Positions 10,476-20,234 of a stretch of 64,000 bases of DNA are shown here, piece by piece. Source of the stretch: Candidatus Thalassarchaeaceae archaeon. Its GTDB lineage: Archaea; Thermoplasmatota; Poseidoniia; Poseidoniales; Thalassarchaeaceae. Numbering within the stretch: the stretch's first letter is position 1; every line of letters begins with the position of its first letter. The translations under genes were made by a program, and so were the position numbers. The notes beneath the pieces are model-generated. The model saw only the letters and a program-made list of their open reading frames with translations. It was not told the DNA's origin and searched no databases. The DNA is taken from NCBI GenBank assembly GCA_023700245.1, contig JAJPRE010000001.1, positions 1 through 64,000 of the forward strand, given 5' to 3'.

Positions 10476-11711
10476 ATGAGGTTCTTTACATTCAGTCGTT
10501 TTATGTATCAAATACTCAGGAAAAAGGAGGCAAATCTAACTTGGATTCAATCTCAAGGGCTTCTTGCAGTAAAGCTATCTCAAATATTTGCACTAAGGCC
10601 AGATTTATTATCAATTGAGAAATGTAAACAACTTCAAACATTGTATGGGCAAGCTTCTACAATTCCAACTGAGAATGTTCAAAGTATATTGAAAAGCAAA
10701 GCGTCTAAAAAATTTCATGATTCTATTGAATGGTTTGATGATACTCCATTAGCTGCAGCATCCGTAGGGCAAGTTCACAGGGCCCGACTAAAAACAGGTG
10801 AGGAAGTCGTTGTAAAAATTATAAAAGCAAATCATAAGAATAAATTCCAAAAAGATGTTTACAGAATGAAGAGATGGCTAAAAATTCTAATATTATTTTC
10901 ACCCAAATTAAGAAAAGTTGGTAACCCAATTGCTCTATTAAATCACGTTGAAGATTATACTTTGAGAGAACTTAATCTAAATAATGAAATTAAGGGTGGA
11001 AATAAATTAAAACAAATTCAATCCGATTTAGAAGATAATTTTCCAATGCCAAGACTCAAATTTCCAAAATATTATGAAGAATTATCAAATGAAGATGTTT
11101 TAGTATCGGAATTTATAGATGGAATAACATTAGAAGAAGGAATTAGGGCTCAAAACCTAGATTGGGATTATTTAATTGAATTATTTAGAATCCATGGAGC
11201 ATATATGTTTGGAGTCGGAACTTTCCATGGTGACCTCCATCCTGGTAATTGTATAATTGATAAAGATGGAAACTTTGTATTCATAGATAATGGTGCGATT
11301 TGTGATTCTCCAAAACGTATCAGCCTCTCCCTTTTCAGATTCTTTGAGCACCTATCTGCCGATTCTAAAGATGATGCATACGAAGCTCTACTAACTCTGG
11401 CCGAATCACGACCTAGTGAAAATAAAATCATCAAATTTAAAGGAAAAATGTCTGATATTTATGACGGATTTGCAGACAGATCTGTTGGAGAACAAAGCCT
11501 CACAGAAGTTATGATGAGGACAGTGAGAGCAGCAGTAGAAGAAGCAGGTGCAGATTTTGGAGAAGAAGCATTTCCCATTATTAGATCACTTATGTACATG
11601 GATGGATTAGTAATCCGAACCCATCCAGAAGTAAAATTAATCCATGAAATGGGCCCATCTTTGGATGAGTTCAGAGAAGGATTAGGATTAGGAAAGGAGA
11701 TATTAGTATGA
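10476..11711 (+). CDS. ABC1/UbiB-family protein kinase-like protein
   Basis: QSQGLLAVKLSQIFALRPDLL, AAASVGQVHRARLKTGEEVVVKI and GTFHGDLHPGNCIIDKDGNFVFIDNGAI motifs. ORF listed from 10407; ATG at 10476 fits better. Confidence 0.9.
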   Translation: MRFFTFSRFMYQILRKKEANLTWIQSQGLLAVKLSQIFALRPDLLSIEKCKQLQTLYGQASTIPTENVQSILKSKASKKFHDSIEWFDDTPLAAASVGQVHRARLKTGEEVVVKIIKANHKNKFQKDVYRMKRWLKILILFSPKLRKVGNPIALLNHVEDYTLRELNLNNEIKGGNKLKQIQSDLEDNFPMPRLKFPKYYEELSNEDVLVSEFIDGITLEEGIRAQNLDWDYLIELFRIHGAYMFGVGTFHGDLHPGNCIIDKDGNFVFIDNGAICDSPKRISLSLFRFFEHLSADSKDDAYEALLTLAESRPSENKIIKFKGKMSDIYDGFADRSVGEQSLTEVMMRTVRAAVEEAGADFGEEAFPIIRSLMYMDGLVIRTHPEVKLIHEMGPSLDEFREGLGLGKEILV

Positions 11712-12442
11712 CAGAATCAAAAGTTGCATGGATAATAGGAGCTACTGGAGGAATTGGAAAACATGTTGTTTCTAATTTGAATAAAAATGGTTGGACAATA
11801 GTTGCGAGTGCTAGGGATGAAGATAGTCTTAAAGAATTATCAAATGATAAAGATATCTTCACAATGCCTGTAGATGCAAGAAATGAAGCAGAAATGCAAG
11901 AAACTGCTAAAGCAATAAAGCAACAACATCAAAAAATTGATGCTGTAGTTCTAGCTGTTGGCTCAATTTTCCTACGTCCAACGCACGCAACAACTTCTGA
12001 ACAATTCATGGAAACAATCAGTCAAAATCTTTTGACAGCGCATAATGCCATTAGCTCAACTGCTAGGATAATGATGAAAGATAAGGGTGGCAGAATAATA
12101 CTGTTCTCTTCAGCAGCAGCTACTGTTGGTATGCCTAATCATGGTGCAATTGCAGCAGCCAAATCTGGGCTTGAAGGTTTAGCAAGAGCAGCCGCAGCAA
12201 CATATGCAAAAAGAGGAATCAGAATTAATGTTGTATCTCCCGGACTTACAGATACTCCATTATCTGCAAATCTATTATCTTCAGACGCAGCCAAAGAAAT
12301 AAGCAACAAAATGCATCCAATTGGAAGATATGGGATGGCTTCTGAAGTTGGGGATGTAGCTTCTTGGTTGGCTAGTGATGCACCAGATTGGATCAGTGGC
12401 GAAACTATCCATGTAGATGGTGGATTGTCAAACTTAAAATAA
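11708..12442 (+). CDS. Short-chain dehydrogenase/reductase (FabG-like)
   Basis: 244 aa; GATGGIGKHV, ...SSAAATVGMPNHGAIAAAKSGLEGL, HVDGGLS. ATGA overlap with the preceding gene. Confidence 0.9.
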   Translation: MTESKVAWIIGATGGIGKHVVSNLNKNGWTIVASARDEDSLKELSNDKDIFTMPVDARNEAEMQETAKAIKQQHQKIDAVVLAVGSIFLRPTHATTSEQFMETISQNLLTAHNAISSTARIMMKDKGGRIILFSSAAATVGMPNHGAIAAAKSGLEGLARAAAATYAKRGIRINVVSPGLTDTPLSANLLSSDAAKEISNKMHPIGRYGMASEVGDVASWLASDAPDWISGETIHVDGGLSNLK

Positions 12443-12496
12443 ATAATATTGGGCAAACTCTATTTTAATCATGCCTTTCTATCAAGTCATGCATAA

Positions 12497-12676
12497 TTAA
12501 AAATAATCTAAATACCATCCAATAAAGTAAATAATAGGAATTAGAGGTAATAGTTTGGTTATAATTGGTTTTATCCAATCTCTCCACCACCATCTTTTAT
12601 CCAAACGTCCTAATGTTATTTCATAAAGAAAATTTGTAAAATCACCTAGGAAATCACTATTTTCCGCATGAGACAT
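12497..12676 (-). CDS. Small single-TM protein (MSHAENSDFLGDFTNFLYEITLGRLDKRWWWRDWIKPIITKLLPLIPIIYFIGWYLDYF)
   Basis: Manual translation of a 59 aa ORF with a complete ATG-TAA frame; below the ORF-track length cut-off. KRWWWRDW interface motif then one hydrophobic helix. Confidence 0.5.
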   Translation of the reverse strand: MSHAENSDFLGDFTNFLYEITLGRLDKRWWWRDWIKPIITKLLPLIPIIYFIGWYLDYF

Positions 12677-12771
12677 AATAATCGGGGGATGCTATCTTAA
12701 CTTTAATATTATTACGTATTAATTCTTTAACTAATTAAATACTTTAAGTATTACTCCCCAATCGTGTATTC

Positions 12772-13518
12772 ATGCACGTAGCAACTAAAATTATACTTGG
12801 CCTTGGAGTAATCATTACTTTAGTTGGAGTATTATTTACAATTTCTGGAGGTTCTACCTTAGATAATATTACAGATATAGATATAGAAGAGGTGAGTGTT
12901 TGGAATGGAACAGATGGAACTTACAATTTTAATGATGAAGAAATGCTAATATTCGTTAGAGATAATGTTAGATGCGATTCATTCACGTTTTCAATGACTA
13001 ATGATTCGGGAGAATACCCATATGAAAATGATAAATGTACGGATGATGGCTCAATGCCAGCAGGGCATTCGAATGATCCTGAAGGATGGTATCACATAGG
13101 TTCAGTAAATGCTACTGGGGAGTATGTTATTGACGCCAGCTCAGCAGTTTATCTTGCACCTAGTCTATCTCTGTTCGGCGAAGTTTTGACAGAAGCTGCT
13201 GGAGGCGTTCTTTCCGCATTAGCGGGACTCGTTCTTGTCTGTTGTGGAATTTTATTCTTAATTCTTGGTGGAATTTTTGCTCTATTTTTGGGGACTGAAG
13301 ACACTACTGTTGGTTTGGTTGCAGGACCTGGGGGATTTTCAACATCCTCGGTCCCTACAACTTCAGTAAACATCCCTCTGGCAGCTACAACAGATGTTAA
13401 CTCGGAAACACCTCCATCTATTCCAATAAGTGAAACTCTGCAACAAGAAAGTATTGTAAAAGAAAATACTGAATCTAGCTTTTGGGAAATAGATGACTCA
13501 AGAGATATAACTGAGTAA
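12772..13518 (+). CDS. Uncharacterised membrane protein
   Basis: 248 aa; N-terminal TM, extracytoplasmic Cys-containing domain, second hydrophobic segment (VLSALAGLVLVCCGILFLILGGIFALFLG). Confidence 0.65.
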   Translation: MHVATKIILGLGVIITLVGVLFTISGGSTLDNITDIDIEEVSVWNGTDGTYNFNDEEMLIFVRDNVRCDSFTFSMTNDSGEYPYENDKCTDDGSMPAGHSNDPEGWYHIGSVNATGEYVIDASSAVYLAPSLSLFGEVLTEAAGGVLSALAGLVLVCCGILFLILGGIFALFLGTEDTTVGLVAGPGGFSTSSVPTTSVNIPLAATTDVNSETPPSIPISETLQQESIVKENTESSFWEIDDSRDITE

Positions 13519-13519
13519 T

Positions 13520-14281
13520 TTAACTAAATATCAAATCATCAATATCTTGAGAAGTTATCTTACAAAAATCACCAATATCCAATTTATAATCGCTTAGTAC
13601 CATATTCTCGGTGGATAATCTGTGTATCGCCATCACTTCATTTCCTATTGAGTGAAACATTCGTCTAATCTCTCTTTTCTTACCTTCATCAATGGTTACT
13701 TTAACAGTATAATGTGTAATATCACTGACTTCTGCAGGCCTGGTATAGTATTCTTCAGTTATATCATGATCTCTAACAATAATCTTAACTCCCTTTCTAA
13801 TTAGACTAATTTGTTTTTCAGAAATTATACTTCCAGTCTCTACAAAATAAGTTTTTTTAATATTTTTATTCGGATCTGTTATTTTATGAACAAGTTTACC
13901 ATCAGTGGTCACTATTAAGAATCCAGTAGTTTCTTCATCCAATCTTCCTACTGTAATTAGAGACTCATATACAGTTGGCTTTACTGAATCACGAAATATC
14001 TCATATACTGATTTCTTATCCAACTCTCGTTCATGTGAATTCAATCTAGAACATATATATCCATCTGGTTTATTGAGTAAAAAATATACATTTTCAGTAG
14101 GTAAATGTAATTCTTTATTTTTGTACATCACAGTTTTTTTATTAGTATTAAATTCGAAACTAATATTTTTGACAATTGAACCATTTACAGTAATATCGCC
14201 GTCCCAAATAGCCTTTTTTACCTCAGCCTTTGAGGAAAATATTCCGCATTTGGATAGAAACTGATGTAACCGTATTTTCAT
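13520..14281 (-). CDS. RsuA/RluB-type pseudouridine synthase with S4 domain
   Basis: 253 aa; S4 domain MKIRLHQFLSKCGIFSSKAEVKKAIWDGDITVNG; catalytic GRLDEETTGFLIVTTDGKL; EGKKREIRRMFHSIG. Confidence 0.9.
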   Translation of the reverse strand: MKIRLHQFLSKCGIFSSKAEVKKAIWDGDITVNGSIVKNISFEFNTNKKTVMYKNKELHLPTENVYFLLNKPDGYICSRLNSHERELDKKSVYEIFRDSVKPTVYESLITVGRLDEETTGFLIVTTDGKLVHKITDPNKNIKKTYFVETGSIISEKQISLIRKGVKIIVRDHDITEEYYTRPAEVSDITHYTVKVTIDEGKKREIRRMFHSIGNEVMAIHRLSTENMVLSDYKLDIGDFCKITSQDIDDLIFS

Positions 14282-14306
14282 AGTCCGCTCTCTATTAGAT
14301 GGCTAA

Positions 14307-14753
14307 TTATGATTGATTATTAGGCGTTCCTCTTACTAACGCGTAATTCAATGCAAGACCTATCGGCATTAGCATTACGCCAAAAAATACTGAAGTAATT
14401 GTTATCCACTTATCACATTTTGCTGCCATACATCTTTTCCAAATCCATCTTGTTACAAATATATCTCCAGCTACCATGTGAGCCCATGCGGCTGAGGCAC
14501 CAGCTTTTGTTCCTAATAAATCAGCCAATCCTTGTAGTGCATTTTCTGGATTCATAGAGTCTTTTGCTAACTCTACAAGGCCAGAAGGATCAGAGAATGA
14601 AAGTATAAACCAAATAGCAATCGGACCTAAGAAAAACCAAGGTCCCTGCATTAATTGTTGAGTCTTTTCATGTTCAGGGTAAACCATCATAGCAACCCAA
14701 AAAGGTCCTACCCACATTGTCGAGAAGAAGAATGATAAGTCAAAGATGTCCAT
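14307..14753 (-). CDS. ABA4-like (DUF4281) integral membrane protein
   Basis: 148 aa, 4 TM-like; FWVAMMVYPEHEKTQQLM, GASAAWAHMVAGDIFVTRWIWK resemble the ABA4-like family; adjacent to crtI. Confidence 0.65.
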   Translation of the reverse strand: MDIFDLSFFFSTMWVGPFWVAMMVYPEHEKTQQLMQGPWFFLGPIAIWFILSFSDPSGLVELAKDSMNPENALQGLADLLGTKAGASAAWAHMVAGDIFVTRWIWKRCMAAKCDKWITITSVFFGVMLMPIGLALNYALVRGTPNNQS

Positions 14754-14763
14754 ATTTTTTACC

Positions 14764-15351
14764 TCAATTTAATATATTTTTTATTTCATCAACAATTTCT
14801 GATGTTGGCCAATAAGTCTTAGAAGACCAGATTAATTTTCCTGTTTCGTCCATAATTTGTAAAGTAGGGGTAGAAGGATTTCCGAATGAATCATAAATGG
14901 AGTATTGACTTTCTTGCCCTGTATCCAAATTTACTATCGGTGTATTTTCCTGCGGTAATGCAAGAGTCCAAGAAACTGGATTAGAGGAATTCTTGCCATA
15001 AGCTTCTTCTACATAAGATGGAGATTCAAAAGATGAATATCTGTGAATACTGAGGACTGAAGAATTACTTATGTTTCCACTCTCAACTTCATCCGAAATC
15101 ATATCAGTCCAAGAATGACATCCTCTACAACCAGCAGCTACCCAAATTAATAACACAGGACCTTCGGATACATATTCTTGTAAATCCAAAGCAGTATTAT
15201 TACTATCATCACCCATTATGGGTGAACTAAATGATATTCTTTCTGGAGCAGGAGCAATTTCTTCAGGCTCAATCATCTCAGACTTTTCTTCAACACATCC
15301 AGATAATGAACCAACAATAATAATTAGTGAAAAGAAAAATGCTATTTTCAT
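14764..15351 (-). CDS. Thioredoxin-like (TlpA/ResA-like) lipoprotein
   Basis: 195 aa; signal peptide with lipobox-like LSGC; VLLIWVAAGCRGCHSWTDMI redox motif. Confidence 0.75.
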   Translation of the reverse strand: MKIAFFFSLIIIVGSLSGCVEEKSEMIEPEEIAPAPERISFSSPIMGDDSNNTALDLQEYVSEGPVLLIWVAAGCRGCHSWTDMISDEVESGNISNSSVLSIHRYSSFESPSYVEEAYGKNSSNPVSWTLALPQENTPIVNLDTGQESQYSIYDSFGNPSTPTLQIMDETGKLIWSSKTYWPTSEIVDEIKNILN

Positions 15352-16916
15352 AATTCAACCTTCATTTTAGATTTAATCTTAGGTTTTTTAATGTCTTCAA
15401 ACCAAGTGTCTACGCCATTCCAATCTGGTTCTATTCCTAAATCTGCACAAATTAACTTAGCACTTATTCTACCACTTTCGAAAATAGTCGGAAGGCCACT
15501 CCCAGGGTGTGTTCCTCCTCCAACTAAAAATAAATCATTTAACTCCTCAAAACGATTTTGAGGCCTTCTCCACAACATTTGATCTAGTCCATGAGCTAAA
15601 TTGAAAACTGCACCTTTGTAGATATCTCGTGCACCCCAATCATCAGGAGTGACAATTGTTTCTGAAACAATATGTTCCTTCAAATCATCATATCCTAGTT
15701 TTTTCATGGTTTCGAGGACAACATCTCTATATTCATGTTTTATTTCTTCCCAATTTATTGAATCATGTACATTAGATACCGGAACTAGGACATATATTGT
15801 TGAGTGGCCTTCTGGAGCCATTGATGGATCTATCAAACAAGCATTTTGAACGTACAATGATGGATCATCCCACGTAATTTTATTTTCAGTAACATCCTTT
15901 AGATTAGTATGATAGTCTTTAGAAGCATAAATTTGATGATGATCTAAATCGTATTTCTTATCTATGCCAAGATATAGCATGAATGTCGAGCATGAATAAG
16001 ATTTTTCATCTAATTTCTTATTTGACCATCTCTTTCTAAGCTTATCTGGAATTAATCCCTTCATCCCAGTTGCGAAATCAACATTCATAACATATTTTTT
16101 TGCTGTATGGATTCCAGTGCCTGTTTTTACTCCAACTATCTTTTTACCTTCGAAAATACATTCCTCGACTGGCTCATTAAGGCATATCTCTACTCCTAAT
16201 TCTTTAGCTAAAACTCCCATTCTCTCGGTTACTGTTCCAAGGCCACCTTTGGCATGATATATGCCATACTCCAACTCTAAAAATGATAGTATTGTGAATA
16301 AACTTGGGGCCTGAAATGGAGACATACCCAAATACTTCGTTTGAAAACTCATTGCTAATTGCATCCTGTCATCTTCAAAGAATTTGGATAAATCTGATGC
16401 AACACTTCTCCATGGACGAAGAACTTTAGCAACTCTAAGTGCACGTTTATTTGCCAAATCTGTCCAACTTGTCCAGGGAGAATTGAGACAATTTTTAGAC
16501 AACTTTAATTTTTTCCTGTTATCTATTACATAATTTCTAAATCCTTCTGCATCTTTTTCACCGCACAGTTCTTTGATTTGTTCTACCATATATTCAACAT
16601 CAGTACTTGCGTTTAAGGAACCCCCTTCTCCGAAAACCAACCTATAATTAGGATCGAGTCTGATTAAGTTTAATTCTTCGTGGGCATCCTTTCCAATTGC
16701 CTGAAATATCTCTTCAATAATTTCGGTGTAATGGAAAAAGGTAGGTCCGTTATCATAATGGAAACCATCCTTTTCGAAGACCTTGGTTCTTCCTCCCACG
16801 GAACTAGTTTTTTCTAATAATTTGACCTTAAGGCCTGCTTTTGCTAATAGTAAAGAACATGCTAGACCACCAGGTCCGGCGCCTACTATGATTACGTCGT
16901 TATCTGAAGACTCCAT
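15348..16916 (-). CDS. crtI: Phytoene desaturase / CrtI-family FAD oxidoreductase
   Basis: VIIVGAGPGGLACSLLLAKAGLKVKLLEKTSSVGGRT FAD motif; C-terminal LFLVGGGTHPGSGLPTIFESGRISAKLI. Start placed at MESSDNDV (16916) rather than the listed 17024. Confidence 0.9.
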   Translation of the reverse strand: MESSDNDVIIVGAGPGGLACSLLLAKAGLKVKLLEKTSSVGGRTKVFEKDGFHYDNGPTFFHYTEIIEEIFQAIGKDAHEELNLIRLDPNYRLVFGEGGSLNASTDVEYMVEQIKELCGEKDAEGFRNYVIDNRKKLKLSKNCLNSPWTSWTDLANKRALRVAKVLRPWRSVASDLSKFFEDDRMQLAMSFQTKYLGMSPFQAPSLFTILSFLELEYGIYHAKGGLGTVTERMGVLAKELGVEICLNEPVEECIFEGKKIVGVKTGTGIHTAKKYVMNVDFATGMKGLIPDKLRKRWSNKKLDEKSYSCSTFMLYLGIDKKYDLDHHQIYASKDYHTNLKDVTENKITWDDPSLYVQNACLIDPSMAPEGHSTIYVLVPVSNVHDSINWEEIKHEYRDVVLETMKKLGYDDLKEHIVSETIVTPDDWGARDIYKGAVFNLAHGLDQMLWRRPQNRFEELNDLFLVGGGTHPGSGLPTIFESGRISAKLICADLGIEPDWNGVDTWFEDIKKPKIKSKMKVEL

Positions 16917-17012
16917 ATTACAAAGCGATGTCGAAGACTTAATACTTATAATGAGTCGTTTTAAAAATAGAGAATGAATTGTTGTGGTTACAAACACCCA
17001 TATAAAAGGGGG

Positions 17013-18989
17013 ATGGAAAACCACGGCGCCATGTATAACTCAAAAGTTATGATAGCCTTGCTAATGACCGCCAGTCTTGCATTGTCTCCGATCGTTGTCG
17101 CAGATGATACCCAAGACATACCTACGAATGCCGTTAATACAGGCAATCACGATTCCTTAGTAGCAGCTTTGAGTCATGCAGGTTTAGTAGATACTTTGTC
17201 CGGTGAAGGCCCCTTTACAGTCTTCGCCCCCACAGATGAAGCATTCGCAGCTGCTGGTATCGATCTCTCAACTTTCGATACTGATGCGGAGAATGCAACA
17301 TTAACTGATATCTTACTATACCACGTCTACTCTGGTGCTGTAAATGCAGCAGATGTAACTGACGGTCTGACTGTTCAAATGGTCAACGGGGACGATGCTA
17401 CTTTCTCAGTTACAAATGGAACAGTAATGGTTGGCGGTGCTACAGTAACAACAGCTGATGTTATGGCTTCAAATGGAGTGATTCACGTAATTGATACAGT
17501 TCTAATGCCACCAGTGCCTTACACAGGTGTAGGAATTTGTTACAACTCAGTTACTCACATGATTGCAGCAGGATCCACAATGGAAGAATGTAACTCTTAC
17601 ATGTACGTAGAGAACTATTCAATGGGCGGTCAATCAATCACAGGATGTTACAACACGGCATCCCATGCTTTGACAGAAGTTTCACAAACAATCTGTGAAT
17701 CATACACATGGACTGCTCCTGTGGATATACCAACATCAGCAATGGCTACAGGTATACACACATCATTAGTAGCAGCATTAAGTGCAGCAAATCTGGTAAG
17801 CGCTCTACAAGCAGATGGGCCATTTACAGTATTCGCTCCAACTGATGCGGCGTTTGCAGCAGCAGGAATCGATTTGAGCGCATTTGTAACAGATGAAGAA
17901 ATTGCAACTCTTGCAGACATATTGACCTATCACGTTGTATCAGGTCAAGTAATGTCTACTGATTTATCCGACGGAATGACTGCTACAGCATTGAATGGAG
18001 ATGATTTAACTTTCACAATTTCTGACGGTACAGTAATGGTCGACGGAGCAATGGTCACTCTTGCAGATGTACCATCTTCAAATGGAGTAATCCACGTAGT
18101 AGATGCAGTATTGATGCCACCCGCAGATCTCGTGGACATACCATCAACAGCTATATCAACTGGAATCCATACTTCATTAGTCGCCGCTCTTACAGCTGCT
18201 AACTTAGTATCAGCATTACAAGCAGATGGACCATTTACAGTATTCGCACCAACTGACGCAGCATTCACAGCAGCAGGAATCGATTTAGATTCCTTTGTAA
18301 CGGATGAAGAAATTGCAACTCTTGCAGATATTCTGACTTATCACGTAGTAGCGGGACAGGTTTTGTCCACAGACCTAACTGATGGTATGACAGCAACAGC
18401 ATTGAACGGAGACACTCTAGACTTTACTGTTTCAACAGATGCAGTTACAGTTTCAGGAGCAACAGTAACATTAGCGGACGTATTAACTACTAACGGTGTA
18501 ATCCATGTAATTGATACAGTATTAATGCCACCAGCTGATGTAGTAGCTTTACCTGATGGATGTGATTATCTTGTTTCTGTAGACGATACAGGATATGCTT
18601 TCGATCACACTGTGCTAAACGTAGCAGTTGGAGAGACAGTTTGCTGGGTCTGGACAGATTCAGCAATGGCTCACAATGTTGCTGAAATTGCAGAGGAAGG
18701 AGACACCATGAGGATGATAGGCGGATTATACAGTGGAGCAGCTGCTACAACTGTAGACTATAGATTAACATTTGATGAAGATCAGACATTTAACTACGTC
18801 TGCGAACCTCATGCATCTATGGATATGGCTGGAAAAGTCATTGTTGGCTCTGGAGTAGAAGCAGTTCCTGAACCAGTACCCGTTGAAGACTCTGATGCTA
18901 CACCAGGATTCGCATCCTCATTAGCAATAGTATCTATTCTTGGAGCAGTTTTAATTGCTCAAAGAAGGAATAACGAAAGGTCCGATTAA
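17013..18989 (+). CDS. Secreted protein with three FAS1 (fasciclin) domains, a C-terminal blue-copper/plastocyanin-like domain and a PGF-CTERM-like anchor
   Basis: Three copies of HxSLVAAL...GPFTVFAPTDxAFxAAGIDL...NGVIHVxDxVLMPP; cupredoxin region AMAHNVAE...FNYVCEPHASMDMAGKVIV with His/Cys/His/Met ligands; tail TPGFASSLAIVSILGAVLIAQRR. Confidence 0.9.
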   Translation: MENHGAMYNSKVMIALLMTASLALSPIVVADDTQDIPTNAVNTGNHDSLVAALSHAGLVDTLSGEGPFTVFAPTDEAFAAAGIDLSTFDTDAENATLTDILLYHVYSGAVNAADVTDGLTVQMVNGDDATFSVTNGTVMVGGATVTTADVMASNGVIHVIDTVLMPPVPYTGVGICYNSVTHMIAAGSTMEECNSYMYVENYSMGGQSITGCYNTASHALTEVSQTICESYTWTAPVDIPTSAMATGIHTSLVAALSAANLVSALQADGPFTVFAPTDAAFAAAGIDLSAFVTDEEIATLADILTYHVVSGQVMSTDLSDGMTATALNGDDLTFTISDGTVMVDGAMVTLADVPSSNGVIHVVDAVLMPPADLVDIPSTAISTGIHTSLVAALTAANLVSALQADGPFTVFAPTDAAFTAAGIDLDSFVTDEEIATLADILTYHVVAGQVLSTDLTDGMTATALNGDTLDFTVSTDAVTVSGATVTLADVLTTNGVIHVIDTVLMPPADVVALPDGCDYLVSVDDTGYAFDHTVLNVAVGETVCWVWTDSAMAHNVAEIAEEGDTMRMIGGLYSGAAATTVDYRLTFDEDQTFNYVCEPHASMDMAGKVIVGSGVEAVPEPVPVEDSDATPGFASSLAIVSILGAVLIAQRRNNERSD

Positions 18990-19369
18990 TTACTTAATCT
19001 GACTTCAACCCAACCGTCAAGTTCCCTTGCTGTGTGAACAGCGAGGGGACTTGGCCTTCTCATTTTACCAAGTAATCTTCCATACATTGGAAAAAGAGGG
19101 AATGGCGACCATTCCTTTACTTCTCCACTATCTAAATCATATTTTGTTTGATGGAGTGGACAAGTTATACATCCATCTTTCACCTTTCCCCCATACGCTA
19201 AAGGCCAAGCCATATGCCTACAGAGAGCATCAGTTACACGTATTTCTTCATCTTCTTTTAGGATCATAATGCTACGTAAACCAATATTTTTCATTTTTTT
19301 CTTTCCTGATTTAATTTTATCAGATTTAATTACTCGATGCCATACATCACTATCCAAGGGTAAACTCAC
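18986..19369 (-). CDS. Rieske [2Fe-2S] domain protein
   Basis: 127 aa; DALCRHMAWPLAYGGKVKDGCITCPLHQTKYDL = CxH...CxxH Rieske motif. Confidence 0.9.
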   Translation of the reverse strand: MSLPLDSDVWHRVIKSDKIKSGKKKMKNIGLRSIMILKEDEEIRVTDALCRHMAWPLAYGGKVKDGCITCPLHQTKYDLDSGEVKEWSPFPLFPMYGRLLGKMRRPSPLAVHTARELDGWVEVRLSN

Positions 19370-19500
19370 GCATCCTAGTAAGAATCAATATCATATCAAT
19401 GCTGTTATCTTAACATTTCCTTTTTTTCAAGTAAATATCTTAAAATTAAAACATATAACCGGGCATAGTTTAATATAAGATTTTTAATATAACTTATGAT

Positions 19501-20193
19501 ATGGCTGATTATGAAATCATCAACTCTGAAGAATTAAGAATGGTTAAAGTTACATTAAATGGTGAAACTGTACGTGCAGAAAGTGGTGCTTTACATTACA
19601 TGATTGGAAATATAGAAATGAAGACCAAAAAACCTAGTGTTGGGGGATTTCTGAAATCATTAGCAACCAGTGAATCCATCTTTAGGCCAACCTATACAGG
19701 AACCGGAGAAGTCTTTTTCGGACCGCCAACATTTGGAGAATATCACATAATGGAATTAAATGGAGACTCATTGGTCTTGGATAAAGGAGCTTATATTTGC
19801 TCTTCTGAAGGGATTGAGGTAGGTATTATGAGAAATAAAGGGCTTAAATCAATGGCTTTTGGTGGAGAAGGCATATGGCAAACTACTGTTTCAGGTACTG
19901 GAACCCTAGTATATTATTCTCAAGGCCCTATCCAAGAAATTAATTTACAAAATACTACGATTACAGTAGATGGTGACTTTGCAGTTGCTAGAGATTCATC
20001 ATTACAATACCAGACAACTTTACTAGGAAAAGGATTGATGTCAAAGATGGCTGGAGGAGAAGGTTTCGTCAATGTAATTTCAGGTACTGGAAAAGTATAT
20101 CTTTCACCAATTCCAAGCAGATTCAATAATCTAGCAAGTAGGGTCATCGGCGATACAATCTCTGGATTAATCCCGTTTGTGGGTAAAAAATAA
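19501..20193 (+). CDS. AIM24-family protein
   Basis: 230 aa; ESGALHYMIGNIEMKTK..., GGEGIWQTTVSGTGTLVYYSQGPIQEI, ...GKGLMSKMAGGEGFVNVISGTGKVYLSPIP glycine-rich repeats. Confidence 0.85.
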   Translation: MADYEIINSEELRMVKVTLNGETVRAESGALHYMIGNIEMKTKKPSVGGFLKSLATSESIFRPTYTGTGEVFFGPPTFGEYHIMELNGDSLVLDKGAYICSSEGIEVGIMRNKGLKSMAFGGEGIWQTTVSGTGTLVYYSQGPIQEINLQNTTITVDGDFAVARDSSLQYQTTLLGKGLMSKMAGGEGFVNVISGTGKVYLSPIPSRFNNLASRVIGDTISGLIPFVGKK

Positions 20194-20234
20194 CTCGAAT
20201 GAAGCATTCATAAGTTTATTTTTTTGATTGGAAT

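Noticed and set aside
17648-18268. Antisense ORFs sharing the NxASVGANTVNGPSAC sequence
   Set aside because: The similarity between them is only the reverse-strand shadow of duplicated FAS1 domains.
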